In this document: positions 48,495 to 58,094 of the stretch, piece after piece
How the letters are laid out: every line of letters begins with the position of its first letter
Position numbering within the stretch: position 1 is the first letter of the stretch
NCBI RefSeq assembly: GCF_026151205.1
Contig: NC_087080.1
Coordinates: 10,587,837 to 10,651,836, forward strand
From: Bolinopsis microptera
Taxonomy: Eukaryota > Ctenophora > Tentaculata > Lobata > Bolinopsidae
Direction of reading: 5' to 3'
DNA length: 64,000 bases
Position numbers and translations under genes: made by a program
Notes under the pieces: generated by a model
Databases searched by the model: none
What the model saw: only the letters and a program-made list of their open reading frames with translations
What the model was told of the DNA's origin: nothing

Positions 48495-49018
48495 CCCACC
48501 CATAAAAAGTATTTTAAAATGGGGAAATTGCTTACCTAGGATTGCTAGAAGGTTGAATATAGCTAGATGTGATCGGAATTTCATTCTAGTCCGGGAAAAT
48601 GAAGTTAAACATCAATTAAGAACACAATTGTAATCTTTATCATAGCCCACTAAATATTAAATAAATTTAAGAATGAACTGACAGAAAAGTATATAATTAA
48701 TTACATGATATGTGCAGGTGGAACAGAAGTGTGGGTCAAACGTTTTTCATGACGTAACATAAGAAATAGGAATTACTTTTAAAAATCAGGAAAAACTCAG
48801 ATGGCAAGTTGATAATGCAGCAACTTTCAATATTATCGACATTTGATTAAATAAACATAAGGGGGTAAATCTTGGCAAATGAATAGCTCATCAAGCTGGA
48901 ACATAACCCATGGTCCGCAACAGATTGAAATTTAGTCACTTTAATCACGATTAGATAATAGATATGTTATTATAGTTATAATTAGAAGATATTGTAGTTT
49001 GCTTATACACACAATGTG
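48495..49018. other. No gene seen
   Basis: AT-rich spacer, nothing supported. Confidence 0.5.
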
Positions 49019-49975
49019 TTGGAATCTAATGTTGTGAAGTTACAACACACATAACCCCGGCATGCGCAGGGATTACATTTCAATTTTTCCCGCGACGCGC
49101 GGGAAAAATTTATAATAATTTCGAGTGCAGAGCACCAGGGATTATTATGAAAATAACGCCGACGTGCTTTAGCACGAGGGGTTATTTTAATATAACTTAA
49201 GCGTGCCGGTGTTATGTGTTATAAACCCCTCCGGGTTAGTGCTAGGACCAACAAATTTGACATTTTACTCTTAATTCTAGCTATATGAGATCATTATGGA
49301 AAATATGAAATAAATTGGGGACTTCCAAATAAATACAACTAAGGTACTATGACTTTTGAAATTGGCGTTATATCTAAACACTATTCCTCAGTCAGAACGT
49401 TGAATGAATATGAATATCGATAAGGGGCGTCGAGTTAAGCCTGGCAAGCGATAAAAGCTAATAATGATATCGTGTCATGAAGTTCATCAAAGTAGACGAC
49501 TATAATACATGGCTTATATCAAACTCGACAAAATTAACCGAACCGGACAAAATCAAATGTAACCGTCGAGACAAGTTTTGGAACTGGTCCAATTAATGTG
49601 AGAGTTTAAGTAATGTAGTGTGCTGGAGTTTTGCCAGCGCCTGCAATTAGACCGATACGTAGATCGAGTGTATTTATAGTTCTTACGTTAAGCCATAGGT
49701 CACGTGACATTTTTTACCAATGCGCGTCGTAGTAGTTAGTCACGTGATACACGTCATCAAAACACGTGACAGTACGCGGTTGAAATTCTCATGGAATATC
49801 AAAACAAAACAAATCTTGTTGAGCCAAATTAGCGGGCGGGATTATAAAAGCTGTGCCGGGGTTATTTATTCAGCGGGAAAAAACTAACAGCGGGAGCCGG
49901 GATTATCAGAATCTATTTAGCGGGAGCCGGGATTATCAGAATCTTATTCTATCCCGGAGGGGTTTATAATATTGA
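49019..49975. repeat. Hairpin-rich dispersed element
   Basis: Left part: GGAATCTAATGTTGT (also near 17033), then hairpins TTTCCCGCG-ACG-CGCGGGAAA (49078-49098) and CGTGCT-TT-AGCACG (49169), and TAAACCCCTCCGGG (49223). Right part: TGTGCCGGGGTTATT, two copies of AGCGGGAGCCGGGATTATCA (49888 and 49919) and CCCGGAGGGGTTTA (49953), the inverted partner of 49223. The ends are not precisely defined, and no coding sequence is present. Three E-boxes (49699-49775) lie within. Confidence 0.65.
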
Positions 49976-51752
49976 ATAATCTGCCTCAATTATGCTCTTG
50001 ACCAATTATGTTACCACTAGCTTTGTCAATAGAGGACAATTCTTGGTAAAATGGTATTGGATGTGGAGAGGATTTACAATATTACTGCCAAATTTTGATC
50101 TATTTTGTCGATTGCAAACTTTTTTAATGTTATTTTTTCAGTTGCATTTCTGGATAAAAACAATTTACCGCATAATTTGACCTGAACAAACTTCAATACT
50201 CTGCAAGAATAAGATTTGGATGATGTTTTTACACAAACTTCTTTTTCTCACTACGAGCTATTTCTCAAGTTTAAGCAAAATAGTAACTCTCAAGTTTAAG
50301 CAAAATAGTTACTCGTAATCAATTTAGGGAGAGGGCTTCTAATACACAAAGCTAGAACACCTTACATCAAGATAGATCAAGGAGGATCTTCAAGGTTACT
50401 GATTAGTAAACGAAATATTGAACAACGGTACAAATGCAATATGGTCTTTTAAAAGAGCAGAAACACAATTTTTACTACAGCAAACAATCAGATATCAACA
50501 AATCATGTTTTGCCAAAAAAGGTTTTGTTTTACTGAAATCTTCTATTGAAAGTGCAATCAGACACCCCGTGATGCAGATGGCTTAAGGTTTTAAAAGTAG
50601 TGATGATGTTTAAGTCACTATTCTTGATCTGATTTGATTTGAAGGTGGAAGAGCACAACCTGCTCTTTAGAACTATTTTTGCTGTCTGGAAAATGAGGAT
50701 ACGTGGGATAATTTTAGCGACAGTTTCTGATGTCTCCACGAAGTGCTTAAGAAAAGACATTCGAAGGAAAGACATCATTCTCAAAATATCAATGACTTTT
50801 TAGTTAAACAGTGACAGTCCAGACAGAGGAACACTCCCTACTTACTTAAATAGGTCAACTTACTCTAAACTGAACAACATAGAAGAAAAATTGATGACAG
50901 CAACTGGGTGATCAGAATAGTGACTAATAATTTGCTTTCAAAACTAGCTTTCACCTGTGTGGAGACCTAGGGAAAGTTTACGAGGGCGACCCGAGAATAC
51001 AGGATGCAGGTAATGTTAAAGTTGAAGATAAAATTCTGCAGGAAACCAAGTGCAATGGAAAGATTTGTGTGATATACGCAACTCGAACGAGCATGTGTTT
51101 ACGTTCATATGAAAAAATACTTAAGTAAAAAAAAAAAAAAAAGGAAGCAACTCACGGTATCACTCTCAGAAGAGACATGTTTCATCATTTACCGGAATTG
51201 CATATGAAAAAATACTGCACAAGAAATTAAAACTTTGCAAACAATGCAGGTCATTCTTTAACAGAAGCAAGCAAGCTGTATAAGATTTTCATCAGGGTTG
51301 AATTCGAACCACCTGTTACAACAGGTTGTTCCAGTTATGATCCACTTTAAATACATAGAGTAGAATTAAAATATGAACTGAGGGGCACTAGAAACAAAAA
51401 TATATATAAATGCTTCGAACAGCATACAGATAATTTCAGCAATAGTTATTAGTTATTGTCTAGCTATAAGGATAGACACGCTCGAAAAATGAATAAACCA
51501 ATACAATAGATTAAATGCTATAAAAATGGTACAAATTTTAAAAACTGAGGTAAAAATAAAACCCTTTGTAATATATAAATGGTAAACTAAAAAACAGTAA
51601 AAACTAGTTTTTATGTTGTGGCTAGCAACCCCCTAGATATTTTTTATCTTTGTAGTAAAATTATTCAAACAATATACACATAATAATATAGCAATGACCC
51701 TATATAAAATCAACCCTTTAAGAATTCAAAAAATTCCCTTAACAATTAAAAA
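49976..51752. other. No gene seen
   Basis: AT-rich, short ORFs only. A direct repeat CTCAAGTTTAAGCAAAATAGT lies at about 50265-50310, and an A17 run near 51130. The part above about 51600 would be the 3' flank of retroelement B. Confidence 0.5.
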
Positions 51753-52195
51753 TTACCCTTGGCCTTGTGGCTCCAAGTTAAGATCTACACTGTTTATATC
51801 AACAATGTTTTTTCTCGCACCTCTGTCTCCACGGAGAGAAATCACTGTTGTTCTGAGAATTTCAAAGCGAAGGCGCTTTCTTATGTATCCTACGGCGTCT
51901 GAGTATCTCTGGCCAGTGTGGTACTCCATCTTACTGGCCAGCTTCTTGACCAGTCTCTCAGCTTCACCACCCATTCCACCAGAAGTCGAGAACACTAAAG
52001 GTGTGAAGCTTCCTTTCTCCACTTCAAGAACCCTTGCATTGTAACATCGCTTTTTCTCATTTTCATGGGACAGGTACATTGCTGGTATCGGTTTGCATGC
52101 ATTGGAGGGGGCTGGGGCATGAAATACCCTTACATCAAAAAATGCCCTCTCTGAAGCATTCCAAATCGATCTTGCAGAAATGTCCAGCCTGGCTT
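51753..52195 (-). pseudogene. Retroelement B, C-terminal coding segment
   Basis: The frame stays open from about 52195 to the stop at 51753. It reads DQARLDISARS, ERAFFDVRVFHAPAPS, YLSHENEKKRCYNARVLEVE, KGSFTPLVFSTSGGMG and, near the end, RLRFEILRTTVISLRGDRGA. This is the natural continuation of the element B protein that breaks off at about 57.7 kb. The D-x-(R)-LDI and FFDVRV blocks plus the lysine-rich stretch resemble the nuclease core of restriction-like endonuclease LINEs. The 5.4-kb element A separates the two halves. Confidence 0.8.
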
Positions 52196-52744
52196 GGTCT
52201 CAAGAAAACAACAATTTTCAAGAAAACAACAATTTTTTTTCAAGAAAAACAACAATTTTTTATTTAAATCAATTATAGCAACAATTTGAATAACTTTAAA
52301 GTTCTTCTATTACCATGGAATATACTACGGGTATGGTGACTTGGGCTATTGAGTTGTTAAGTAGATTAAGATTAGTAAACCTGCACTTGCATTGTATTTA
52401 TAAAAACTAGAAATTAGGCTTCACGGTAAAATGGAGAAGCAGGCTGATCTTGGAGAGAGCAGACCGTAAAGTTTACGCACCCACCAGGGCTACCTACCTA
52501 CCCCAGTTGTTCTTTTTGGTTTATCAGCTTGTATTGTTATATTTATGGACCCCAAGTCACCACACTAAGAAGGAGTATGTAAAAAATAATAATAAGTTAA
52601 GTTAATATCATCATATCAGTTTAAAACAGTAAATGTTAAGTTGAGGATTGAATTTCCTAGTTAATTTAATGGTTCAAACGTTTGGGAATATAATAATGTT
52701 GGTATTTGTATCTGCTGCAGCAATAATATCGATATGTCATTTGT

Positions 52745-55700
52745 CTATAAAATTTTCGCCACTTCAATAGATATTGGGTCGGCAATTTGGTGAGTGAGTG
52801 ATGAACTGGTTTGGTCTGTGACTGAGTGAGGGGCGATGTGAAAGTTGTGGTAAGTCCAGGTGTTATTATTGTTGATGGATTGGGATCCCAGGATGATACT
52901 TTTACAGCGTAATTTAACCAAAGATACAGAAGTAGTGAGGATTTCCCCATTCTCATTTAGAATCCGTTTATGTATGCTATTCCACAATTTGGAGGCTATA
53001 TAAAGAAACGTGTTGGATTTTCTTGGGAGGATTATGACATTACTTGTATCACGTTTTGATGAGTCTATAGTACAATACAACGAGTATGGAGTGCGAAATT
53101 TCATAATTCGAAATATCTCAGATATACAGCGGTATTTGTACAAGTTTTGAACAGTAAGCAATTTTAGTCGATTAAAAATGGGCTTGGTGTGCTCCTTTTC
53201 GAAAAAAGCAGCTCCTAACCTTTGTTTTGTATAAGGTCTGGCTCGTGCACAAGTGGCATGTTTGTCAAGGTATGCATTTAGGTCTCCAAAAAGGATTCTT
53301 ATACAACGTTTCTGAGTTATGAACAGCTTATCGTTTGGTTGGTCTTTGAGGGCTGAGCCCCAAACACTTATTCCGTAAGCAAGATGTGATTCCAATAATG
53401 CAGAGTATATTTTTTGGTAGTGTTCCCCTGGAACTGAATGTTTAATCCTGTTAAGTGCTCCTGTAGTGGATCTAATTTTTTTTCTTAGATATTCTATATG
53501 TGGGCCCCAGCTAAGTTTTTCATCAATTACTACACCAAGAAATTTGGTGTTGCTAACCTTGACAATTTTGTGTCCATTTATAAATATTCCTTGTGATTTG
53601 TCATATTCATCGGCATACGGCCTAACTCTGGCGCAGGTTTCATCAGATTCGTATGCAGGTAGAAAATGTATGTAGCAGCATTTAGACATATTTATATGTA
53701 AGAGATTACTTCTCATGAATTTGCATACGAAATCAAGAACTTTATTGGCCTTCAAGTATGTTGATTCTTTGGACGGTCCAGTGATAAATATATTTGTGTC
53801 ATCAGCATAGAGCACAAATTTGCATTCATCACCTTTGTAACAGTTTATTATGTCGTTCATATATAATAAGAAAAGTAGAGGGCCTAGTATGGAACCTTGG
53901 GGAACTCCATATTTTACATTCATAGTCTCTGATGTAGTGTTGAGAAATGAAACAAACTGTGATCTATCGGATAAATAGCTTTTTAGAAGTCCTAGAGCTA
54001 GACCTCTAACCCCATAATTTTCCAGTTTCCTCAGGAGAATGCCATGGTCAAGAGTGTCAAAAGCTTTGCTTAGGTCAATAAAGATTCCTAGAACATGATT
54101 ACCACTGGATGTTGATGTTGTGATTGAATGAACTGATTTGTGGAGTGCATGTGAGGTTGAGTGGCCTTTTCGAAAACCAAATTGTTCATTACTGAGAATG
54201 TCATTAGCAGTGAAAAAGGTATAAAGCCGTTTGTATATTATTTTTTCAAATATCTTACCAAAGATTGGCAATATTGACACAGGTCTATAATTTTCAATAT
54301 TTTCTTTATTATCTTTTTTATGAATAGGAGTTACTTTGCCTATTTTGAATATGGATGGGAACGTGCCTTTTTGAATACATGTATTATACAAATTTGCTAA
54401 TATGTTGGATAAGAGATAAGCCGGTTTCTTGATAACTGCTATTGGTATATCACTGGCTTTTCCGTTAACGAATTCTTGAATTATTTCAAGAATCTCCTCA
54501 GGATGAGTTTCTTCTAGATGTATTGAACTGTTGACTGATTTCGACATAAACTCAACAAATGATTGCATTGGTTGGATAGACAGTTGGTTGTCGGACAAAA
54601 CTTTCTCATTTAAATTACTAGCTAAAGATGTAAAGTAACTATTGAATTTGTTTGCAATTGTCCGCCTACAAATTACTCTAGTTCCATCTATAATGAAGTC
54701 ATCTTTTAGCTGATTCTTCTTTTTGCCACGAAGCTCGTTGATTATTTGCCAGGTTTTTTTGGAGTTATGGCTATTTTTCTCAAACTTTTCAGCATAATAC
54801 CTGGTTTTGGCAGTTTTTATGGCAATTTTAAGATATTTTGAGTAGTCCTTGTAAACATTATGTTTTTCCGGATCCCCATCTGGAATTAACAATGTTTCTG
54901 TTTTTTTCCATTCAAAATAAAGTCTGGCTTTTTTCTCCACAGAGTTGATAAGGCCGTTTGTGATCCATGGATTTGTTATGTTATTTCGTTTGGTGGTTTT
55001 TGGTGAAGCCAATTTGCAAGATATATCTATCTTTTCTTGAAACAGATCCATGAAGGATTCAAAAGAGTCACATCTGTGGTAGAATGTATCTATGTCGTTT
55101 TCAATTTCTTCACAGAGCTTATCAAGGTTTGCATTACTATAGTTATAATAAATGGTTGTTTTTTCAGGTGGTTTATTCTGTTCCGAACTAGCATCAGAAT
55201 TCATTACTTGAAGGCAGAAAATGGGCTGGTGATGTGAAGCACTATCCTGAATTACTCCAGATATAGTTGATGAGTGAATGTCATTAGTGTGTATGTTATC
55301 AATGCACGTTTTTGAGCAGTGGGGCATTTGGTGTGTGGGAATGGATATTGTGGGCGTGAACCCATGACTATAAATAACTTCTTCAAATATATCTTCATCT
55401 GGGCCTGATAAATTGGTTATGTTAACATTGAAGTCCCCTAATATGTATGCTTTATGTCCTTTCAGTGCAGTAAGAACTTCTTTATACTGTGCATTAAAGT
55501 TAGCAAGTGGATTGCTTGGTGAGCGGTATACAACTCCAACTGTTACTGGTTCTGGAGCATTACTTATTGTTACAAATAAGTGCTCTGTACAAACAGATAA
55601 CTTTTCAATCACACTAAAGTTAAAGGAGTTGTGAATGTAGAGAGAAACTCCACTTCCTTTCCTTTTTACCTGTTGTGTCTTATTAGAAACGAAGCGTTTT

Positions 55701-56239
55701 TGGTAACATGAAGTATAGTCTTTAAGTTGGTACAGCTGACTATTACAGGGATCAATGTTTGTTTCTGCTAGACCTATCACAGAAAATGTATGGTCTATGC
55801 AGGCTAATTCTAAAGCCAATTTGTCAAAGTTAGTACCATTTCCATCAATATTTCGAAAGTAGTGTGAGAAAATGCTCTTTGATGTTGATTGAGGAATCTG
55901 CTTTATGAGGTTGTTGAAGTTTTTAGTAGAATATGATTGACAGTTCTCAAGAGTTTTTGAGATTGTACCTATTGAGTCTATATAGTCGTGAGGTTCATTG
56001 TCAAGTAGTTCGTTGTTTGAAAAGTGAGGTGCTTGATAGAATGGATTATAACGAATTATATCATGATTTTGAATACAATTTGAGCAGTAAGTTTTTTCTC
56101 TAAAAGTGGCAATGTTTTCCTGTGTTTTACATCTCTTGTGAATGATGCAGTCACACTTATTGCAATTTATAAATGGGTGTCCAGCACGAATAGGTTTGCT
56201 GCAGCAGACACAGTTCTCACATATACGTTTGGCTATCAT
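52745..56239 (-). CDS. Element A ORF2: PHD finger, endonuclease, reverse transcriptase
   Basis: 1164 residues. Residues 10-55 form a C4HC3 PHD-like finger (C10, C13, C26, C29, H34, C37, C52, C55). About 130-345 is an apurinic-type (EEP) endonuclease: GLAETNID (E159), VYRSPS, GDFNVN (D269, N271). The usual SDHxP catalytic block reads SHHQP (335-339), so the catalytic Asp is His. About 610-870 is RT: YRPVSILP, FIDLSKAFDTLDH, YGVPQGSILGPLLF and YADD (811-814). The thumb follows with TKFLGVVIDEKLSW. TCARVRPY and TCARARPY are two similar insertions on either side. It nicks target DNA and copies the element RNA. ATG overlaps the ORF1 stop. A frame this long argues for a young copy. Confidence 0.95.
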   Translation of the reverse strand: MIAKRICENCVCCSKPIRAGHPFINCNKCDCIIHKRCKTQENIATFREKTYCSNCIQNHDIIRYNPFYQAPHFSNNELLDNEPHDYIDSIGTISKTLENCQSYSTKNFNNLIKQIPQSTSKSIFSHYFRNIDGNGTNFDKLALELACIDHTFSVIGLAETNIDPCNSQLYQLKDYTSCYQKRFVSNKTQQVKRKGSGVSLYIHNSFNFSVIEKLSVCTEHLFVTISNAPEPVTVGVVYRSPSNPLANFNAQYKEVLTALKGHKAYILGDFNVNITNLSGPDEDIFEEVIYSHGFTPTISIPTHQMPHCSKTCIDNIHTNDIHSSTISGVIQDSASHHQPIFCLQVMNSDASSEQNKPPEKTTIYYNYSNANLDKLCEEIENDIDTFYHRCDSFESFMDLFQEKIDISCKLASPKTTKRNNITNPWITNGLINSVEKKARLYFEWKKTETLLIPDGDPEKHNVYKDYSKYLKIAIKTAKTRYYAEKFEKNSHNSKKTWQIINELRGKKKNQLKDDFIIDGTRVICRRTIANKFNSYFTSLASNLNEKVLSDNQLSIQPMQSFVEFMSKSVNSSIHLEETHPEEILEIIQEFVNGKASDIPIAVIKKPAYLLSNILANLYNTCIQKGTFPSIFKIGKVTPIHKKDNKENIENYRPVSILPIFGKIFEKIIYKRLYTFFTANDILSNEQFGFRKGHSTSHALHKSVHSITTSTSSGNHVLGIFIDLSKAFDTLDHGILLRKLENYGVRGLALGLLKSYLSDRSQFVSFLNTTSETMNVKYGVPQGSILGPLLFLLYMNDIINCYKGDECKFVLYADDTNIFITGPSKESTYLKANKVLDFVCKFMRSNLLHINMSKCCYIHFLPAYESDETCARVRPYADEYDKSQGIFINGHKIVKVSNTKFLGVVIDEKLSWGPHIEYLRKKIRSTTGALNRIKHSVPGEHYQKIYSALLESHLAYGISVWGSALKDQPNDKLFITQKRCIRILFGDLNAYLDKHATCARARPYTKQRLGAAFFEKEHTKPIFNRLKLLTVQNLYKYRCISEIFRIMKFRTPYSLYCTIDSSKRDTSNVIILPRKSNTFLYIASKLWNSIHKRILNENGEILTTSVSLVKLRCKSIILGSQSINNNNTWTYHNFHIAPHSVTDQTSSSLTHQIADPISIEVAKIL

Positions 56240-57633
56240 GACATAACTACAGATCTACGAGAACGTGGGGAAAATCTTTTTTGGGCCTTGGTAACATCAC
56301 TGAACAACCTCCCATCAACAGGGCTACCTAGGATCTTATGGGCAATTGCCCGGGAGAGTTTAAAGATACCGCTTGACCCCAGGTGGATTGGGTCATCCGG
56401 CTTCTTGTATCTACAAAACTGCTTGTCCAGTAGACCCTCCTCATCAACAAAACTATCAAAATCTAAAGTGCCTATTCTAGTATTAGTATTACAGTACCCA
56501 AATAATAAACTATTAAACTCCATGGCTCTGTCATTCAGCCAGGAGGACCTAGTTGGAAGGATGGGTGAAACTATAACTTTAGAGTATGGACACATATCAC
56601 AAATATTCTTGAGCTTCTTTGTCAGCTCATTAGCCCAATGTTTAACATCATCCCCTCCCCTCTTGATATTATTTACACCACAGTGTACTACAACGTTCTT
56701 GTATCCTACACAAAGAACAGGGTCTAACTGATCTATTGTGAAACATTCAATTCTTTTCCCAGGCAGTTTGTGACCAAATGTTCCTTTTCCAGCCCCAAAT
56801 TTGAGGAACCGGGTGTTTGAATCACCAATTATCAATGTCGCATTGGTGCTCCTGCTTACGTAGCGAAAGGTTATACTGTATCTCAATTCCCTCTTATCTG
56901 TGCTCTTATCAATTCGGTGGTCCCACAGAAACTGGGACTGTTTGCTCATCACATAGAGACTACGTCCCTCTATTGTCTCTACGATTTCTCCTTCAAGTTG
57001 ATCCTTTTTTGTGAATTTGACAGAGCAATCACCACCTAAGGATACTGTAAAAATGGAACTATCATGGACCAATGATTGCTCGTTATCAGAGTGCTTAGGA
57101 AGAAAGCTGTTCCCATCGGTGTACCGATTTATCAAGCACTGATTGATTGTTGAACTAGGACATTCTTCCTTTATCTTGGAGACAAGCTGATTAAGAACCT
57201 CAGGAAATTCTGTTGATGTCGGTTTTTCAGCTTTAGCCCCCGGGTACTGATAAGGTTCGCCAAAGCTCACAACCCCATGTCCATTTTCGGAGTTACTATC
57301 AAAGGCTTCCTTCTGTTGGTCTAGGAAAACTGAAAGCTCAGAGTTCAATTTTTCATCTACGAATTCTGGGACATACGACAGAATGTGCTTGGACTTAGGG
57401 TCGTCTACACTTGCATGCTTCTGTGCATCTAGGAGAAGCTGTTCTTGGTCTGTTTCACATGGAGCAGGTGACCTTATATGGAAAGGAGGCATGGTCAGAT
57501 CAGGGGTGGAAACATTTGACGACCTACTGTTTTTAAAACAGTTGATGTCAAGTTTGAGCTCAGCAAGCTTGTTGTTGATAGAGTCAAGAGTTTTGAGATG
57601 GCTATCATTGTCTTTGAGGTTCTTGATGGACAT
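56236..57633 (-). CDS. Element A ORF1: AlkB-like dioxygenase fused to SGNH esterase
   Basis: 465 residues. About 1-110 is a charged, possibly coiled-coil N-terminus. About 120-260 is an AlkB-type 2-oxoglutarate/Fe(II) dioxygenase: NRYTDGNSFLPKHSDNE supplies the N-x-Y-xx-G and H181-x-D183 motifs, H239 (FLWDHRI) is the third iron ligand, and RYSITFR (251-257) matches the 2OG-binding RxNxTFR. About 265-435 is an SGNH/GDSL hydrolase: GDS (270-272), GVN (319-321), and DPIH (414-417) for the catalytic Asp-His. All expected catalytic residues are present. Esterase domains are known in CR1-like ORF1 proteins. AlkB enzymes repair alkylated DNA or RNA, so the domain may protect or edit element RNA or cDNA (inference). 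TGA overlaps the ORF2 ATG as ATGA. The start chosen is the first ATG. Confidence 0.9.
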   Translation of the reverse strand: MSIKNLKDNDSHLKTLDSINNKLAELKLDINCFKNSRSSNVSTPDLTMPPFHIRSPAPCETDQEQLLLDAQKHASVDDPKSKHILSYVPEFVDEKLNSELSVFLDQQKEAFDSNSENGHGVVSFGEPYQYPGAKAEKPTSTEFPEVLNQLVSKIKEECPSSTINQCLINRYTDGNSFLPKHSDNEQSLVHDSSIFTVSLGGDCSVKFTKKDQLEGEIVETIEGRSLYVMSKQSQFLWDHRIDKSTDKRELRYSITFRYVSRSTNATLIIGDSNTRFLKFGAGKGTFGHKLPGKRIECFTIDQLDPVLCVGYKNVVVHCGVNNIKRGGDDVKHWANELTKKLKNICDMCPYSKVIVSPILPTRSSWLNDRAMEFNSLLFGYCNTNTRIGTLDFDSFVDEEGLLDKQFCRYKKPDDPIHLGSSGIFKLSRAIAHKILGSPVDGRLFSDVTKAQKRFSPRSRRSVVMS

Positions 57634-57644
57634 CTGGATGGCTT

Positions 57645-58094
57645 CTAGAGAATGGTGTATAGAGCTACCATCAGATGTAGTGTGACTCCTAGGACTGTTC
57701 CCCTTGGTAACTCTAGACCATCAACTGGAAGAAGAACTGGCTCAGTCTGCACATCCTTGCATTTCACAGTTCTCATTAGTTCTGCAAAGGTGTCTCTCAG
57801 CGAGTTGTGGCGCAGTGACACATATCCACCAAGTTTGCAGATGAGCGCATGGTTTGCTGAGTATTTCTGGCCACACGTACATGTTTTAGGGCAGTCCTTC
57901 AAGTTCAGGTTGTATCTGAGAGCTATTGCATCTGAGAACTGTTGTTTATTCATCAGATATCCATACTCTTTTAAAGGTAGTGCTGTTAACCAAGCACTTG
58001 CCCCTTTCTCAGCCGCTAGTTGGAACATCAACTTTGCCAGTGGTGTTGACTCGAGCTCCTGGCGTATTTCTGCTTGAGATTTCGCAAGAGATTT
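57645..58094 (-). pseudogene. Retroelement B, zinc-knuckle/nuclease segment after a frameshift
   Basis: The B protein continues here in another frame, from about 58094: SQAEIRQELES, LAAEKGASAWLTALPLKEYG, then CPKTCTCG, YSANHALICKLGGYVSLRHN and SLRD, then EPVLLPVDG. The spacing Cx3CxC...H...C followed by RHN resembles the zinc motif and start of the restriction-like endonuclease in R2/CRE-type LINEs. The element B meaning ends near 57700, where element A begins. The rest of the domain resumes at 52195. The shift near 58090 looks like a single lost base. Confidence 0.78.

Larger units (their letters stand above)
52196..57690 (-). mobile_element. LINE element A (CR1-like, AlkB-SGNH ORF1), inserted in element B
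   Basis: A two-ORF non-LTR retrotransposon. ORF1 (57633-56236) and ORF2 (56239-52745) are both open. The 3' UTR is about 500 bp and ends in imperfect copies of TTGTTGTTTTCTTGAAAA (52196-52265 on the + strand as its complement), the tandem-repeat tail typical of CR1/L2 elements instead of poly-A. The 5' leader is only about 55 bp, so it may be slightly truncated. The 5' limit is inferred from where the element B frame loses its meaning. No clear target duplication was recognised. Confidence 0.85.

Noticed and set aside
48230-48505. Gly-Ser-rich ORF
   Set aside because: Translation of GGGTCA telomere-like repeats and the GGGGGGTCAATTGTC array.
56138-56731. 197- and 198-codon + strand ORFs opposite the LINE genes (also 59124-59720)
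   Set aside because: Antisense shadows of ORF1/ORF2 of element A and of the RT of element B, whose minus-strand frames carry full catalytic motifs.
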